Shown: positions 55,373 through 64,000, counted from the first letter of the stretch. The stretch is 64,000 nt of DNA from Xanthomonas sp. (GCF_017163755.1 NZ_JAFIWC010000018.1:58507-122506); one strand, 5' to 3'. Numbers and translations: made by a program. Notes: generated from the sequence alone by a model not told the origin.

Positions 55373-56713
55373 TCAGAACTTGTAGTTGATCGAGGCCGCC
55401 AGCACGTCGCCGCGCACATCGTAGGCGCCGACCAGCGTGTTGCCGGTGGCGCTGGTGGTGGCGATGCTCGGGTCGCTGGTGAACAGGTGGGTGTAGCCGA
55501 AGTTGTACTCGGCCTGCTCGGACGGACGCCAGCTCAGACCCAGCGAGACCCACTTGCGGCTCGCGTCGGGCACGCGCACGTCGCGGTGCGCTTCGGTGGT
55601 CGGGGTCTGGTCGTAGGCCAGGCCGCCGCGCAGCGTCAGCGCATCGCTCATGCGGTAGTCGGCACCGATGGAGACGAAGGTGGTGTCGCGGTAGGAGAAG
55701 TCCAGCACGCTGTCGGGCTGGTTGGAGGCGAAGTCCACCGTGACCTGGTCGAACTTGCTCCAGGCGGTACGGGTGACGTCGGCCATCACCGACCACCGCT
55801 CGTTGACGTTGTGGGTGAAGCTCATCGTCGCGCTGGCCGGCAGCTTGACCGTGGCGCGGCCCTTGGTGTCGACGAAGGTGCCCGGCGCGGCGACGCCGAG
55901 CACGGTGGCCGCATTGCCCGGCACGGTGAAGTTGGCATCGCCGTCGGTGATCTTGTGCTCGACCTGCGAGCGGTAGCTCAGGCCGATGTGGGTGTTCTCG
56001 TCGATGCTGAACAGGCCGCCCAGGGTGAAGCCGACCTCGGTGCTGTCGCCCTTGATGTTCGAGTAGCCGTCGGCGCTGCCCGGCGCGAAGCCGGGGACGC
56101 GGCGCGAGGCCAGCACGGTGCCGAAATCGACCGCGTTGGCCAGCTCGATGTCCAGGCGCTCGGCGAACACCGACGCGCCGAAGGACACGTACGGGTTCAC
56201 GTCGTAGGAGAACGCCACGTTGAAGTCGATCGCCTGCAGCTCGGTCTTGGTGCCGTTGTAGCGGCCGACCCAGTCGCGGTCGTATTCGGTCTTGAAGCCG
56301 AACGGCACGGTCAGCGAGGTGCCGAGGTGCATGTTGTTGTTCTCGCCGAACGGCAGGTGGAAATACGCCGCCGGGACCGGCGCGATCATGCCGGCGTCGC
56401 CGCCGTCGCCGCCGGAAATCGGCGCGCCGGTGGCATAGGTGCCGCTTTCGCCCTTGTACTTGGCCGAGAAGCTGATCGCGCTGACGTCGGCCTGGAACAG
56501 GCGGCCGTCGAGCTGGCGCATGCCGGCCGGGTTGTTGGCGATGATCGAGGCATCGTCCGGGGCGCTGCCGGAACCGGCGAAGGCGCGGCCCAGGCCCTTG
56601 GCGCTGTTTTCCTTCAGCTGGAAGGCGGCGCCGTGCGCCTGACCGATGGTCAGGGCGCCGACGATGCCGACGGCCAGGGCGGTGAAACGGACGAACTGGG
56701 TTGCGTTGTGCAT
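55373..56713 (-). CDS. fadL: Outer-membrane long-chain fatty acid transporter, OmpP1/FadL family
   Basis: A 446-residue outer-membrane barrel. The signal peptide (VRFTALAVGIVGALTIGQAHG) is followed by the FadL N-terminal hatch AAFQLKENSAKGLGRAFAG and the ANNPAGMRQLDG motif. Barrel strands run to a Phe-terminated end (AASINYKF). It admits hydrophobic compounds such as fatty acids. It has its own terminator and an A/T-rich upstream region (around 56840-56870). Confidence 0.94.
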   Translation of the reverse strand: MHNATQFVRFTALAVGIVGALTIGQAHGAAFQLKENSAKGLGRAFAGSGSAPDDASIIANNPAGMRQLDGRLFQADVSAISFSAKYKGESGTYATGAPISGGDGGDAGMIAPVPAAYFHLPFGENNNMHLGTSLTVPFGFKTEYDRDWVGRYNGTKTELQAIDFNVAFSYDVNPYVSFGASVFAERLDIELANAVDFGTVLASRRVPGFAPGSADGYSNIKGDSTEVGFTLGGLFSIDENTHIGLSYRSQVEHKITDGDANFTVPGNAATVLGVAAPGTFVDTKGRATVKLPASATMSFTHNVNERWSVMADVTRTAWSKFDQVTVDFASNQPDSVLDFSYRDTTFVSIGADYRMSDALTLRGGLAYDQTPTTEAHRDVRVPDASRKWVSLGLSWRPSEQAEYNFGYTHLFTSDPSIATTSATGNTLVGAYDVRGDVLAASINYKF

Positions 56714-56945
56714 GGCTTGTTACTCTCCGGAAGACGGTAGGTGTCTGTGTACGCGCCTGCGCGGACCGGCCTGGCAGGCCCGATCCGCGCGCCGGAGTCC
56801 CCTCCCGACATACGACGCCGTATGCAGTATAACCGTCCGCGTTAACTCAACAATAACAATATCGTCCGTTCAGCTTCGCCAGGAGTGGGCATGTGTTCAG
56901 CCGGGTGAAGTGGGTATCTTACGGGCCGGGTTTTTCGGTATCGGC

Positions 56946-57638
56946 ATGTTCGTCTCCATTCCTTCCCGCGACAGGACCACGCTGCGCTGGGCCACGCCGC
57001 TGCTGTTCGCGGCGATGTGGCTGGCGTTCCTGTGGTCGATCAGCCGCCCCGACGAGGCGCGCGGCACCCTGTGGCTGGACTGGGGCGCGCTGTCGGCCGG
57101 GGTCGCCAGCCCGCAGGACTGGCTGGCGACGGTGCAGGACGGCAGCGTGCTGCGCCTGTTCACCGCGCTGTTCCTGCATGCCGACTGGTCGCATCTGCTC
57201 GGCAACCTGGTGTTCCTGCTGATCTTCGGCCTGCCGGCCGAACGCGTGCTCGGCCCGTGGCGGTTCCTGCTGCTGTTCCTGGGCGGCGGCGCGATCTCCA
57301 ACCTGGCCGCGGTGTTCGCGATCGGCACCCCGGACCGGGTCATCATCGGCGCCAGCGGCGCGGTGTCGGCGCTGATCGGCACCTACCTGGCGCTGTTCCC
57401 GCGCGCCAAGCTCGGCGTGGTGCTGCCGCTGGGGCTTTTCCTGGAATTCGTGCGCGCGCCGGCCTCGCTGCTGATCGGCATCTGGGCGGCGCTGCAGGTG
57501 GTGTTCGCCTACATCGGCCCGGCGTTCGGCATGGTGGCGTGGTCGGCGCACCTGACCGGCTTCGCCTTCGGCATGGCCTACGGCCTGTACGTGCGCGCGG
57601 CGATCGCCCGGCGCATGCGCAAGCGCAAGGGCTTCTGA
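56946..57638 (+). CDS. Rhomboid-family intramembrane serine protease
   Basis: A 230-residue membrane protein with six or seven helices. HLLGNLVFLLIFG carries the conserved HxxxN; the catalytic Ser is in IIGASGAVSALIGTYLALFP and the His in VAWSAHLTGFAFG. It cuts membrane protein substrates within the bilayer. Start ATG 56946 is preceded by a long A/T-rich upstream region. It is followed by the DUF1820 gene. Confidence 0.93.
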   Translation: MFVSIPSRDRTTLRWATPLLFAAMWLAFLWSISRPDEARGTLWLDWGALSAGVASPQDWLATVQDGSVLRLFTALFLHADWSHLLGNLVFLLIFGLPAERVLGPWRFLLLFLGGGAISNLAAVFAIGTPDRVIIGASGAVSALIGTYLALFPRAKLGVVLPLGLFLEFVRAPASLLIGIWAALQVVFAYIGPAFGMVAWSAHLTGFAFGMAYGLYVRAAIARRMRKRKGF

Positions 57639-57654
57639 GCCGCCACCGGCCGCT

Positions 57655-57660
57655 TATAAT
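57655..57660 (+). promoter_or_regulatory. -10 box of the DUF1820 gene; transcript may be leaderless
   Basis: A perfect TATAAT at 57655-57660 is followed after 6 bases by the ATG at 57667, exactly where transcription would start. TTCTGA at 57633-57638, 16 bases upstream, is a weak -35. Confidence 0.6.
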
Positions 57661-57666
57661 CGCGGC

Positions 57667-57987
57667 ATGGCCAAGCCTTTGTACAAAGTCACGTTCCTCA
57701 ACCACGGCAAGGTGTACGAGCTGTACGCGCAGCAGGTCGGCAGCAGCCACCTGTGGGGCTTCAGCGAGATCGGCGAACTGGTGTTCGACGTGCACGACGG
57801 CCTGGTGATCGACCCCACCGAAGAACGCCTGCGCGAAGAATTCGGCAACACCAAGGTGCTGCACCTGCCGATGCAGAGCATCGTGCGCATCGAGGAAGTG
57901 GAGAAGAAGGGCCTGTCCGCGATCCGCGACGCGACCACCGGCGAAAAAGTGGTCACCCCGTTCCCGATGCCGGCCAAGCCGCGCTGA
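57667..57987 (+). CDS. DUF1820 family protein
   Basis: A 106-residue cytoplasmic protein: LYKVTFLNHGKVYELYAQQV, SSHLWGFSEIGELVFDVHDG, DPTEERLREEFGNTKVLHLP and a basic end. The family is widespread in gammaproteobacteria and lacks a known role. No Shine-Dalgarno is visible because a TATAAT box sits where one would be, so a leaderless mRNA is possible. Confidence 0.92.
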   Translation: MAKPLYKVTFLNHGKVYELYAQQVGSSHLWGFSEIGELVFDVHDGLVIDPTEERLREEFGNTKVLHLPMQSIVRIEEVEKKGLSAIRDATTGEKVVTPFPMPAKPR

Positions 57988-58049
57988 GCCGGCGAGCCGC
58001 GCTGAACCAAGCCGATCGCGCAGCGCAGTTGCGATTGTCGCCCTGCCCT

Positions 58050-58121
58050 TGTAGGAGCGGCTTCAGCCGCGACCCGGCCCTATCGGGGTAAATCCGGGTC
58101 GCGGCTGAAGCCGCTCCTACA
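58050..58121. repeat. REP-like inverted pair
   Basis: TGTAGGAGCGGCTTCAGCC (58050-58077 arm, with GACCCGG) and its inverse 58094-58121, separated by 16 bases; long perfect stem. It lies between convergent genes. Confidence 0.9.
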
Positions 58122-58204
58122 GCACCGCCCGGATCGGAATGCGCTAGGTCGCACTGATGACCCGCGCTGCGCACTGCGCAGCGCGGCGTCGTGCCGCCAG
58201 CATG

Positions 58205-59701
58205 TCAGTTGCCAGAAGGCGGCGCCGGCATGTCGGTCTTGGGCGGATCGACCTTCGGTGCTTCCAATTTCGGCACATCGGGCTTCGGCGCTTCGGCCTT
58301 GGGCGCGAGCGTCGCCGGCTTCGCTGCGGTCGGCGTGGCCGCCTTCGGCTTGGCCCTGACCGGCTTGGCGGCGGCGGCCTTGGCCACCGCGCCGGGCTGC
58401 TTCAGCTCGGCCAGCGCCTGCGCGATCGGCGCATCGCCCGGCAGCACGTCGCCGGCGCTGTAGCCTTCGGCGCCTTCGTCGTCGCCATGCAGGTGGCCCG
58501 GCAGCTTGGCTTCGCTGTAGTCGCTCAGCGAGGCCGGCGTGTCCTCGTCGGCGCTGGCCTCCGGGTGCAGCACCACCTCCGGCACGATGCCGCTGGCCTG
58601 GATCGACTTGCCGCTGGGCGTGAAGTAGCGCGCGGTGGTCAGCTTGACCGAGTCGCCGTTGTCCAGCGGCAGCACGGTCTGCACCGAACCCTTGCCGAAG
58701 GTGCGGCTGCCGACGATGCGCGCGCGCTTGTTGTCGCGCAGCGCGCCGGCCAGCACTTCCGAGGCGCTGGCCGAACCGGCGTCCACCAGGGCCACCATCG
58801 GCGCGCCCTGCAGCAGGTCGCCGGGCGTGGCGTCGAACTTGGAATCGCTGACCGAGATGCGCCCGCGGGTGCTGACGATGCCGCCCTTGTCGAGCAGGTC
58901 GTCGGCCACCTGCACCGCCGAGGTCAGCAGTCCGCCGGGATTGCTGCGCAGGTCCAGCACCAGGCCGCGCAGCTTGCCGCCGGCCTTGGACTGCAGCTGC
59001 TCCAGCTGCTTGTGGAAATCCGCGCCGGTGTCGGCCTGGAAGGTGCTGATGCGCACGTAGCCGTAGCCCGGCTCGAGCATGCGGCTGCGCACGCTGGCCA
59101 CGCGGATCTTTTCCCGGGTCAGGGTCACGTCGAACGGCTTGTCGACCTTCTCGCGGACGATGGTCAGCACGACCTTGCTGCCCGACTCGCCGCGCAACGG
59201 TTCCATCGCCTTGACCGCGGTGATCGGCTTGCCGTCGATCGCGACGATGAGGTCGCCCGAGCGCAGGCCGGCGCGCGCGGCCGGGGTGTCGTCGATCGGC
59301 GACACCACCTTCAGCGTGTTGTCCGGCAGCTGCAGCAGTTCCACGCCGATGCCGTCGTAGGCGCCGGTGGCCTGTTCGTCGAACGCCTCGGCGTCCTCCT
59401 TGCTGAAGTAGGTGCTGTGCGGGTCCAGGTCCAGCAGCAGGCCGCGGATCGCCGACTGCATCAGCTTCTTGTCGTCCACCGGATCGACGTAGGCTTCCTT
59501 CACCGCGTTGTACACCGCCACGTAGCGCCGGATCTCGTCCAACGGCACGCGCGAGGCGGCCGATTCGGTGGCGTCCGGGTCGTCCGCGTCCGGAGCGTCG
59601 TCGGCGCTGGCCGCGGTCGGGGCCGGCTCGGGCGCGGTCTGCGCCATCGACGGCAGCGGCGCCAGAGCAAGCAGCAGGGCAGCGGACAGGACTACGCGCA
59701 T
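58205..59701 (-). CDS. S41-family C-terminal processing peptidase
   Basis: A 498-residue exported protease with signal peptide (ending SMAQTAPE), an N-terminal helical region, a PDZ domain (~residues 90-185; VVSPIDDTPAARAGLRSGDL) and the S41 catalytic domain: VLDLRSNPGGLL, VDAGSASASEVLAG (nucleophile Ser) and SRTFGKGSVQTVLPL (Lys). The C-terminal ~100 residues are a Lys/Ala/Pro tail. It removes or degrades periplasmic proteins, often peptidoglycan hydrolase regulators. It lies 113 bases downstream of envC, as in many gammaproteobacteria. Confidence 0.94.
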   Translation of the reverse strand: MRVVLSAALLLALAPLPSMAQTAPEPAPTAASADDAPDADDPDATESAASRVPLDEIRRYVAVYNAVKEAYVDPVDDKKLMQSAIRGLLLDLDPHSTYFSKEDAEAFDEQATGAYDGIGVELLQLPDNTLKVVSPIDDTPAARAGLRSGDLIVAIDGKPITAVKAMEPLRGESGSKVVLTIVREKVDKPFDVTLTREKIRVASVRSRMLEPGYGYVRISTFQADTGADFHKQLEQLQSKAGGKLRGLVLDLRSNPGGLLTSAVQVADDLLDKGGIVSTRGRISVSDSKFDATPGDLLQGAPMVALVDAGSASASEVLAGALRDNKRARIVGSRTFGKGSVQTVLPLDNGDSVKLTTARYFTPSGKSIQASGIVPEVVLHPEASADEDTPASLSDYSEAKLPGHLHGDDEGAEGYSAGDVLPGDAPIAQALAELKQPGAVAKAAAAKPVRAKPKAATPTAAKPATLAPKAEAPKPDVPKLEAPKVDPPKTDMPAPPSGN

Positions 59702-59814
59702 GAAGCACTCCGATAAGGGGAAGGCGGCGCCGTCCACGACGCAGCTGCCCGGATTATGCGCGAAGCCAGGCTAAATTCGCGTTGAACGCCGCCATGCGCG
59801 CAGCCCGGCGCGGT

Positions 59815-61185
59815 TCAGCGGCGCTGCAGCCACGACGACGGGTCCACCGGCTGTCCGTTACGGCGCAGTTCGAAGTACAGCGCCGGCCGGCCCTGCCCGC
59901 CCGAGTTGCCGACCTTGGCCACCGCGTCGCCGCGCTTGACCTGGTCGCCGGCATCGCGCAGCAGCGCATCGTTGTGCGCGTACAGGCTCATGTAGCCGTT
60001 GCCGTGATCGACGATCAGGATCATGCCGTAACCGGTCATCCAGTCGGAGAACACCACGGTGCCGTCGGCCACCGCGGTGATGGTGCTGCCGGCCGCCGCG
60101 CCGATCAGCACGCCGCTGCTGGTACGTCCGTCCGGCAGCCTGCCGCCGTAGCGGGCGAGCAGGTCGCCGGACAGCGGCCAGCCCAGGCCGCCGACCTTCA
60201 GCGCCGGCGCCGACGCCACCACCTTGGGCGGCGTCCTGCTGCCGCCGCGCGTCCCCGGGTTCTTCGCCGCCGCCTTCGCCTGCGCCGCCTGCTCGGCGGC
60301 GGCGCGCTTGGCCGCCGCGCGCCGCTCGGCTTCGGCACGCGCGGCCGCCACACGCAGGTTGGCGAGCAACGTCTCCAGCGCCTTGGCGTCTTCGCCCAGC
60401 GCCTTTTCCCGCTCGCTGCGGTCGCGGTAGCGCTGCTCCAGCTCGGACATCACGCTGGCGCGCTGCTTGCGGTCGCGGACCAGCGCCGCCGCCTGCTCCT
60501 GCTGCTCGCGTTGCGCCTGGCTCAACTGCTGCTGCTGGGCGATGACGTCCTTCTGCACCTGTTCCAGCGCTTCCAGTTCGTGGGTCAGGGCGGCGATGCG
60601 CTGCGTGCGCTCGCGCTGCAGATAGCGGTGGTAGGCGAGCAGGCGATTGGCATCGGCGACGCGGTCCTGAGCCAGTAGCAGCTTCAGCGGCGCGTTGCCG
60701 CCGATCGCATAGGCCGCGCGCAACAGCTGCGCCAGCTCGGCGCGCTGCCGGCCCAGGCCGCTGCGCAGGCCATCGCGCTTGCGCTCCAGTTCGGCCAGGG
60801 TCTGCTGGTGCCGGCGCAGCGCCTGCTGGGTCTGCGCCAGGGTGCGGCCGGTGAGCGCCACCTTCTCGTCGGCCTCGCGCAGCTTCCGCGCCGCGTCGCC
60901 GCGCCGCCCCTCCAGCTCGCGGCGCTCGGCGGCGATGCTGTTCAGCTCGCCGCGCACCTTCTGCAGCTTGCGTTCGGCCTCGCGCGGGTTCTGCGCCGAC
61001 GCCAGCGCCGCGGCCAGCAGCCACAGCGCGGCGCCGGCGCGCCACCAGCCGCGGTGGCGCGCGGACAGCTTCCCGCCCGCGTCCACGACGGACGGTGCGG
61101 GACTGGGCGAGGCGCGGTCGGCTGCGGGCAAGGGCGTGTCCAGTGACTTCAGGCAGGTGTGGATTGTAGCGAAGCGTGTTGTCAT
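59815..61185 (-). CDS. envC: EnvC-like murein hydrolase activator
   Basis: A 456-residue protein with an N-terminal hydrophobic segment (GAALWLLAAALASAQ), a long coiled coil (~65-300; REAERKLQKVRGELNSIAAE, EKVALTGRTLAQTQQALRRH) and a C-terminal LytM (M23) domain. In the LytM domain the zinc ligands are lost: TSSGVLIGAAAG stands where HxxxD should be and LYFELRRNG where HxH should be, while DHGNGYMSLYAHND is kept. It therefore activates amidases (AmiA/B) at division rather than cutting. Start at ATG 61185 leaves an extended 45-residue N-terminus; a later start is possible. Confidence 0.93.
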   Translation of the reverse strand: MTTRFATIHTCLKSLDTPLPAADRASPSPAPSVVDAGGKLSARHRGWWRAGAALWLLAAALASAQNPREAERKLQKVRGELNSIAAERRELEGRRGDAARKLREADEKVALTGRTLAQTQQALRRHQQTLAELERKRDGLRSGLGRQRAELAQLLRAAYAIGGNAPLKLLLAQDRVADANRLLAYHRYLQRERTQRIAALTHELEALEQVQKDVIAQQQQLSQAQREQQEQAAALVRDRKQRASVMSELEQRYRDRSEREKALGEDAKALETLLANLRVAAARAEAERRAAAKRAAAEQAAQAKAAAKNPGTRGGSRTPPKVVASAPALKVGGLGWPLSGDLLARYGGRLPDGRTSSGVLIGAAAGSTITAVADGTVVFSDWMTGYGMILIVDHGNGYMSLYAHNDALLRDAGDQVKRGDAVAKVGNSGGQGRPALYFELRRNGQPVDPSSWLQRR

Positions 61186-61232
61186 CCCCTCGAAATCCCT
61201 GCCGCGCTCGAGCGGCGTCCTGGAGGTGCCCC

Positions 61233-61895
61233 ATGAAGCGTACGCAACTATCGGTCCTGCTGGTCCTGGCCCTGGGCGCCGGCCCTGCGCTGGCCGCCGA
61301 AGACATCAGCAAGGTCAACGGCAGCGTCACCGCAGAGTCCGGCAGGCAGTACGGCGACCTGGAGACGGTGAACGGCAGCATCACCGTGGAAGCGCGCGCC
61401 CAGGCCAACGACGTGGAAACCGTCAACGGCAGCATCAAGATCGGCGATCACGCGCAGACCAAGGGCGTGTCGACGGTCAACGGCGGCATTCGGGTCGGCC
61501 AGCAGGTACAGGTCTCCGGCAGCATCGAAACCGTCAACGGCGGCATCTTCGTCGACCGCGGCAGCCGCGTCAGCGGCAGCGTGGAAAGCGTCAACGGCGG
61601 CATCGGCCTGGTCGCCACCGAGCTGGGCAAGGGCATCGAGACCGTGAACGGCGACATCACCGTCGGCCACGATTCGCACGTCGCCGGCGGCATCGAAGTC
61701 AGCAAGCCCAACTTCAACATGTCGTTCAAGCCTTCGCGCAAGCCGCGGGTCATCGTCGGCCCGCGCGCCGTGGTCGACGGTCCGCTGCACTTCGAACGCG
61801 AGGTGCAGCTGTACGTGCACCGCAGCGCCAAGACCGGGCCGATCACCGGCGCCACCGCCCAGGTCTTCGAAGGCGATACCGCACCGGAGAACTGA
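61233..61895 (+). CDS. Exported repeat protein with VNGSI/VNGGI motifs, beta-solenoid-like
   Basis: A 220-residue protein with a signal peptide (MKRTQLSVLLVLALGAGPALA). The mature part contains seven VNG(S/G/D)(I/V) motifs spaced 17-21 residues apart (residues ~28-150; e.g. ETVNGSITVEARAQANDVE and VNGGIRVGQQVQVSGSIET). This regular pattern suggests a right-handed beta-solenoid, as in bactofilin or DUF4097-type domains. A C-terminal strand region (RVIVGPRAVVDGPLHFE) follows. Function unknown. It starts 48 bases from the divergent envC start. Confidence 0.8.
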   Translation: MKRTQLSVLLVLALGAGPALAAEDISKVNGSVTAESGRQYGDLETVNGSITVEARAQANDVETVNGSIKIGDHAQTKGVSTVNGGIRVGQQVQVSGSIETVNGGIFVDRGSRVSGSVESVNGGIGLVATELGKGIETVNGDITVGHDSHVAGGIEVSKPNFNMSFKPSRKPRVIVGPRAVVDGPLHFEREVQLYVHRSAKTGPITGATAQVFEGDTAPEN

Positions 61896-61950
61896 GCCGC
61901 GCCAGCGAAGCGCCGCGGCTTGCCTATAGAATCGGGATTCCATCGACTTC

Positions 61951-63690
61951 ATGGACCCCCGCATGTCACGCAAGCTCCTGCTATGCCTCGCCGCGGCGGC
62001 CGCGCTGTCCGCCTGCAAGCGCGAAGAGTCCGCCCCGGCGGCGGCCGCCGCACCGGCGCCCGCCGCGCCCGCGACCGCCCCCAGCCACGCGTTCAGCGCC
62101 GACATCGCCCCGGCCGACTTCGGCGAACTGGTCAAGACGCTGTCCTCGGACGAATTCGAGGGCCGCGGCCCCGGCACCGCCGGCGAGGAAAAGACCGTCA
62201 GCTACATCCGCGACCAGATGCAGCGCATCGGCCTGCAGCCGGGCAACGGCGACAGCTGGTATCAGGACGTGGCGATGACCGAGACCACCGCCGATCCGGC
62301 AACCACGCTCAAGCTCGACGTGAACGGCAAGCCGCGCGAACTGAAGTTCGGCAGCGACATGGTGATCGGCACCCGCACCGGCCAGACCGAGGTCAAGATC
62401 GACGGCAGCGACATGGTCTTCGTCGGCTACGGCGTCGATGCGCCCGAGCAGAAATGGAACGACTACGCCGGCCAGGACTGGAAGGGCAAGACCGTGGTGA
62501 TGTTCGTCAACGACCCCGGCTTCCATGGCGAAGACGGTTCGTTGTTCGAAGGCAAGCGCATGACCTACTACGGGCGCTGGACCTACAAGTTCGAGGAGGC
62601 CGCGCGCAAGGGCGCCGCGGCGGCGCTGATCGTGCACGACACCCCCGGCGCCAGCTACGGCTGGGACGTGGTGAAGAATTCCTGGTCCGGCGCGCAGTAC
62701 GACCTGCCGGCCAAGGACGATCCGGAACCGCGCATTCCGGTGCAGGGCTGGATCACCGCCGAGACGGCCAAGCAGCTGTTCGCCGGCGCCGGCCTGGACC
62801 TGGCGCAGGCGTACAAGGATGCAGGCAAGCCGGGCTTCAAGCCGGTCCCGCTGAAGGCCAAGCTGTCGGTCGACCTGAAGAGCAGCATCTCGGAGAAGAA
62901 GTCGCGCAACGTGGTCGGCGTGCTGCCCGGCGGCAGCCGCGCCGACGAGGCGGTGCTGTACATGGCGCACTGGGACCACCTCGGCAAGCACGAGGGCGAA
63001 TCCGGCGACAACATCTACAACGGCGCGGTCGACAACGCCACCGGCGTGGCCGGCATCCTGGAGATCGCCGACGCGTTCGCGCATCAGCAACCCAAGCCGG
63101 AACGCTCGGTGGTGTTCCTGGCGGTGACGCTCGAAGAGTCGGGCCTGCTCGGTTCCAAGTACTACGTGGCGCATCCGACCTTCCCGCTGAACAAGATCGC
63201 CGGCGTCATCAATCTCGACGCGCTGCCGGTGGCCGGACGCGCCAAGGACCTGGTGGTCAACGGCTTCGGCAGCTCCGAGCTGGAGGACGTGCTCAAGCCG
63301 ATCGCGGCCGCGCAGGGGCGCGTGCTGCACGCCGAGTCGTCGCCGCAGAGCGGCTTCTATTTCCGCTCCGATCACTTCAACTTCGCCAAGGCCGGCGTGC
63401 CGGCGCTGTACATCGATGGGGGCGAAGACCTGATCGATGGCGGCATCGATGCCGGCAAGCGCGCGTCCGAAGACTACGGCAAGCACCGCTACCACACCCC
63501 GGCCGATCAGTACGACCCGGCGACCTGGAAGCTGGAGGGCATCATGGACGATCTGCAGGCGGTCTATGGCGTGGGCAAGGAACTGGCCGGCGGCGACGCT
63601 TGGCCGAACTGGTACCAGGGCAATCCGTTCAAGGCCGCACGCGACAGCATGATGGGCGGCGCCAAACCGGCGCAGCCGGCCTCCAAGTAA
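61951..63690 (+). CDS. M28 aminopeptidase, lipoprotein, PA-domain type
   Basis: A 579-residue lipoprotein; lipobox LSAC. Regions: N-terminal linker (Ala/Pro), a PA-like inserted domain, and an M28 zinc peptidase domain with MAHWDHLGKHEGESGDNIYNG, AVDNATGVAGILEIA, LEESGLLGSKYYV and the final His in YHTPADQYD. Zinc ligands are probably the His and Asp of those motifs. It removes N-terminal amino acids from periplasmic peptides. MSRK at 61963 is an equally possible start. Confidence 0.92.
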   Translation: MDPRMSRKLLLCLAAAAALSACKREESAPAAAAAPAPAAPATAPSHAFSADIAPADFGELVKTLSSDEFEGRGPGTAGEEKTVSYIRDQMQRIGLQPGNGDSWYQDVAMTETTADPATTLKLDVNGKPRELKFGSDMVIGTRTGQTEVKIDGSDMVFVGYGVDAPEQKWNDYAGQDWKGKTVVMFVNDPGFHGEDGSLFEGKRMTYYGRWTYKFEEAARKGAAAALIVHDTPGASYGWDVVKNSWSGAQYDLPAKDDPEPRIPVQGWITAETAKQLFAGAGLDLAQAYKDAGKPGFKPVPLKAKLSVDLKSSISEKKSRNVVGVLPGGSRADEAVLYMAHWDHLGKHEGESGDNIYNGAVDNATGVAGILEIADAFAHQQPKPERSVVFLAVTLEESGLLGSKYYVAHPTFPLNKIAGVINLDALPVAGRAKDLVVNGFGSSELEDVLKPIAAAQGRVLHAESSPQSGFYFRSDHFNFAKAGVPALYIDGGEDLIDGGIDAGKRASEDYGKHRYHTPADQYDPATWKLEGIMDDLQAVYGVGKELAGGDAWPNWYQGNPFKAARDSMMGGAKPAQPASK

Positions 63691-63723
63691 CAAGTAATCG
63701 GCGGCCGCAGTAGATCCAACGAC

Positions 63724-63745
63724 GACGGCGCTCAGGCGCCGTTTT
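63724..63745 (+). terminator. Terminator after the M28 aminopeptidase gene
   Basis: ACGGCGC, loop TCAG, GCGCCGT and TTTC; 7-base perfect stem with a short T-run. Confidence 0.7.
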
Positions 63746-63836
63746 CGTTGGCGCATCTTCAATGTCGCCCGCTTCACCTCCCGCACAACCGCCCGCGGGG
63801 GAGGATGGGGTTTCTTCACGCTGCAGGAGCAACCCC

Positions 63837-64000
63837 ATGATCGATTCGAAGACATTGGCTCGCCCGCGGTATGCGGTGTTGCTGTCGTTGCCGCTGTGGG
63901 CAGGCGTGGCGTTTGCGCAGCAGTCGCCGGCGCCGACGGTATCGGCGGGTGCGGCGGCGTCCTCGCCGTTGACGGAGTCGCAGGTGCGCGCGCAGTTGAG
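63837..64000 (+). CDS. Exported protein, 3' truncated by the window end
   Basis: ATG at 63837, preceded by AGGAG at 8 bases. It encodes a signal peptide (MIDSKTLARPRYAVLLSLPL WAGVAFAQQ), a Ser/Pro/Ala linker and the start of a domain SSPLTESQVRAQL. This end is reminiscent of small PepSY-like exported proteins, but too little is visible to be sure. Confidence 0.65.
   Translation, partial: MIDSKTLARPRYAVLLSLPLWAGVAFAQQSPAPTVSAGAAASSPLTESQVRAQL

Noticed and set aside
60224..60430. Small Ala/Arg-rich frame inside envC
   Set aside because: Antisense to the envC coiled-coil region; no independent support.

Overview
The window is a GC-rich (roughly 70%) bacterial chromosome segment. Gene content, REP-like hairpins, GGACTCG heptamer repeats, an Oar-type TonB receptor and a full aa3 oxidase cluster all point to Xanthomonadaceae (Lysobacteraceae), most likely Xanthomonas. 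The species cannot be fixed from the sequence alone. No tRNA, rRNA, CRISPR array, prophage or recognisable transposase was seen. Nearly all annotated genes look intact; only those at the two window edges are partial.

Layout. (1) 1-7.3 kb: the tail of an ECF sigma factor, a LysR regulator, a 2-oxoadipate dioxygenase (HglS/YdcJ family), a HAD hydrolase, two small exported EF-hand proteins and small conserved proteins. (2) 7.3-21.9 kb: a block rich in cell-wall functions. It holds a VanX-like dipeptidase, an AmiD-like lipoprotein amidase, a serine beta-lactamase-fold hydrolase, an Oar-type TonB receptor, a transglutaminase-fold protein, an NlpC/P60 endopeptidase overlapping an L-Ala-D/L-Glu epimerase, a MurR/RpiR regulator, a YkuD-fold enzyme and an APC permease. 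Read together this looks like a pathway for taking up and degrading peptidoglycan peptides. (3) 21.9-31 kb: small stress-type proteins, an aldose sugar dehydrogenase, a GH3 beta-glucosidase with a LacI-type operator, and an alpha-E/ATP-grasp pair. (4) 31-42.2 kb: folB, tsaD, rpsU, a GatB/YqeY protein, a YihY/BrkB protein and dnaG (a rearranged macromolecular-synthesis region), then an S9 peptidase, a bile-acid-symporter-like transporter and a thioredoxin-fold lipoprotein. (5) 42.3-51.6 kb: the cytochrome c oxidase cluster, transcribed mostly leftward: ctaC, ctaD, a 43-residue membrane protein, ctaG, ctaE, SURF1, an SCO-like protein, ctaA and cyoE. (6) 51.8-64 kb: bifunctional putA, fadL, a rhomboid protease, a DUF1820 protein, the S41 peptidase/EnvC pair, a beta-solenoid-like exported protein, an M28 aminopeptidase lipoprotein and the start of another exported protein.

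Intergenic DNA is shaped by three repeat families: REP-like inverted pairs (core GTAGGAGCGGCTTCAGCC and two variants), GGACTCG heptamer arrays, and one pair of inverted ~220-bp elements ending in a GTTACTTTTCTTTGC hairpin. In two places (tsaD, and the serine hydrolase gene at 9151-10794) these repeats appear to have become part of the 3' coding sequence.
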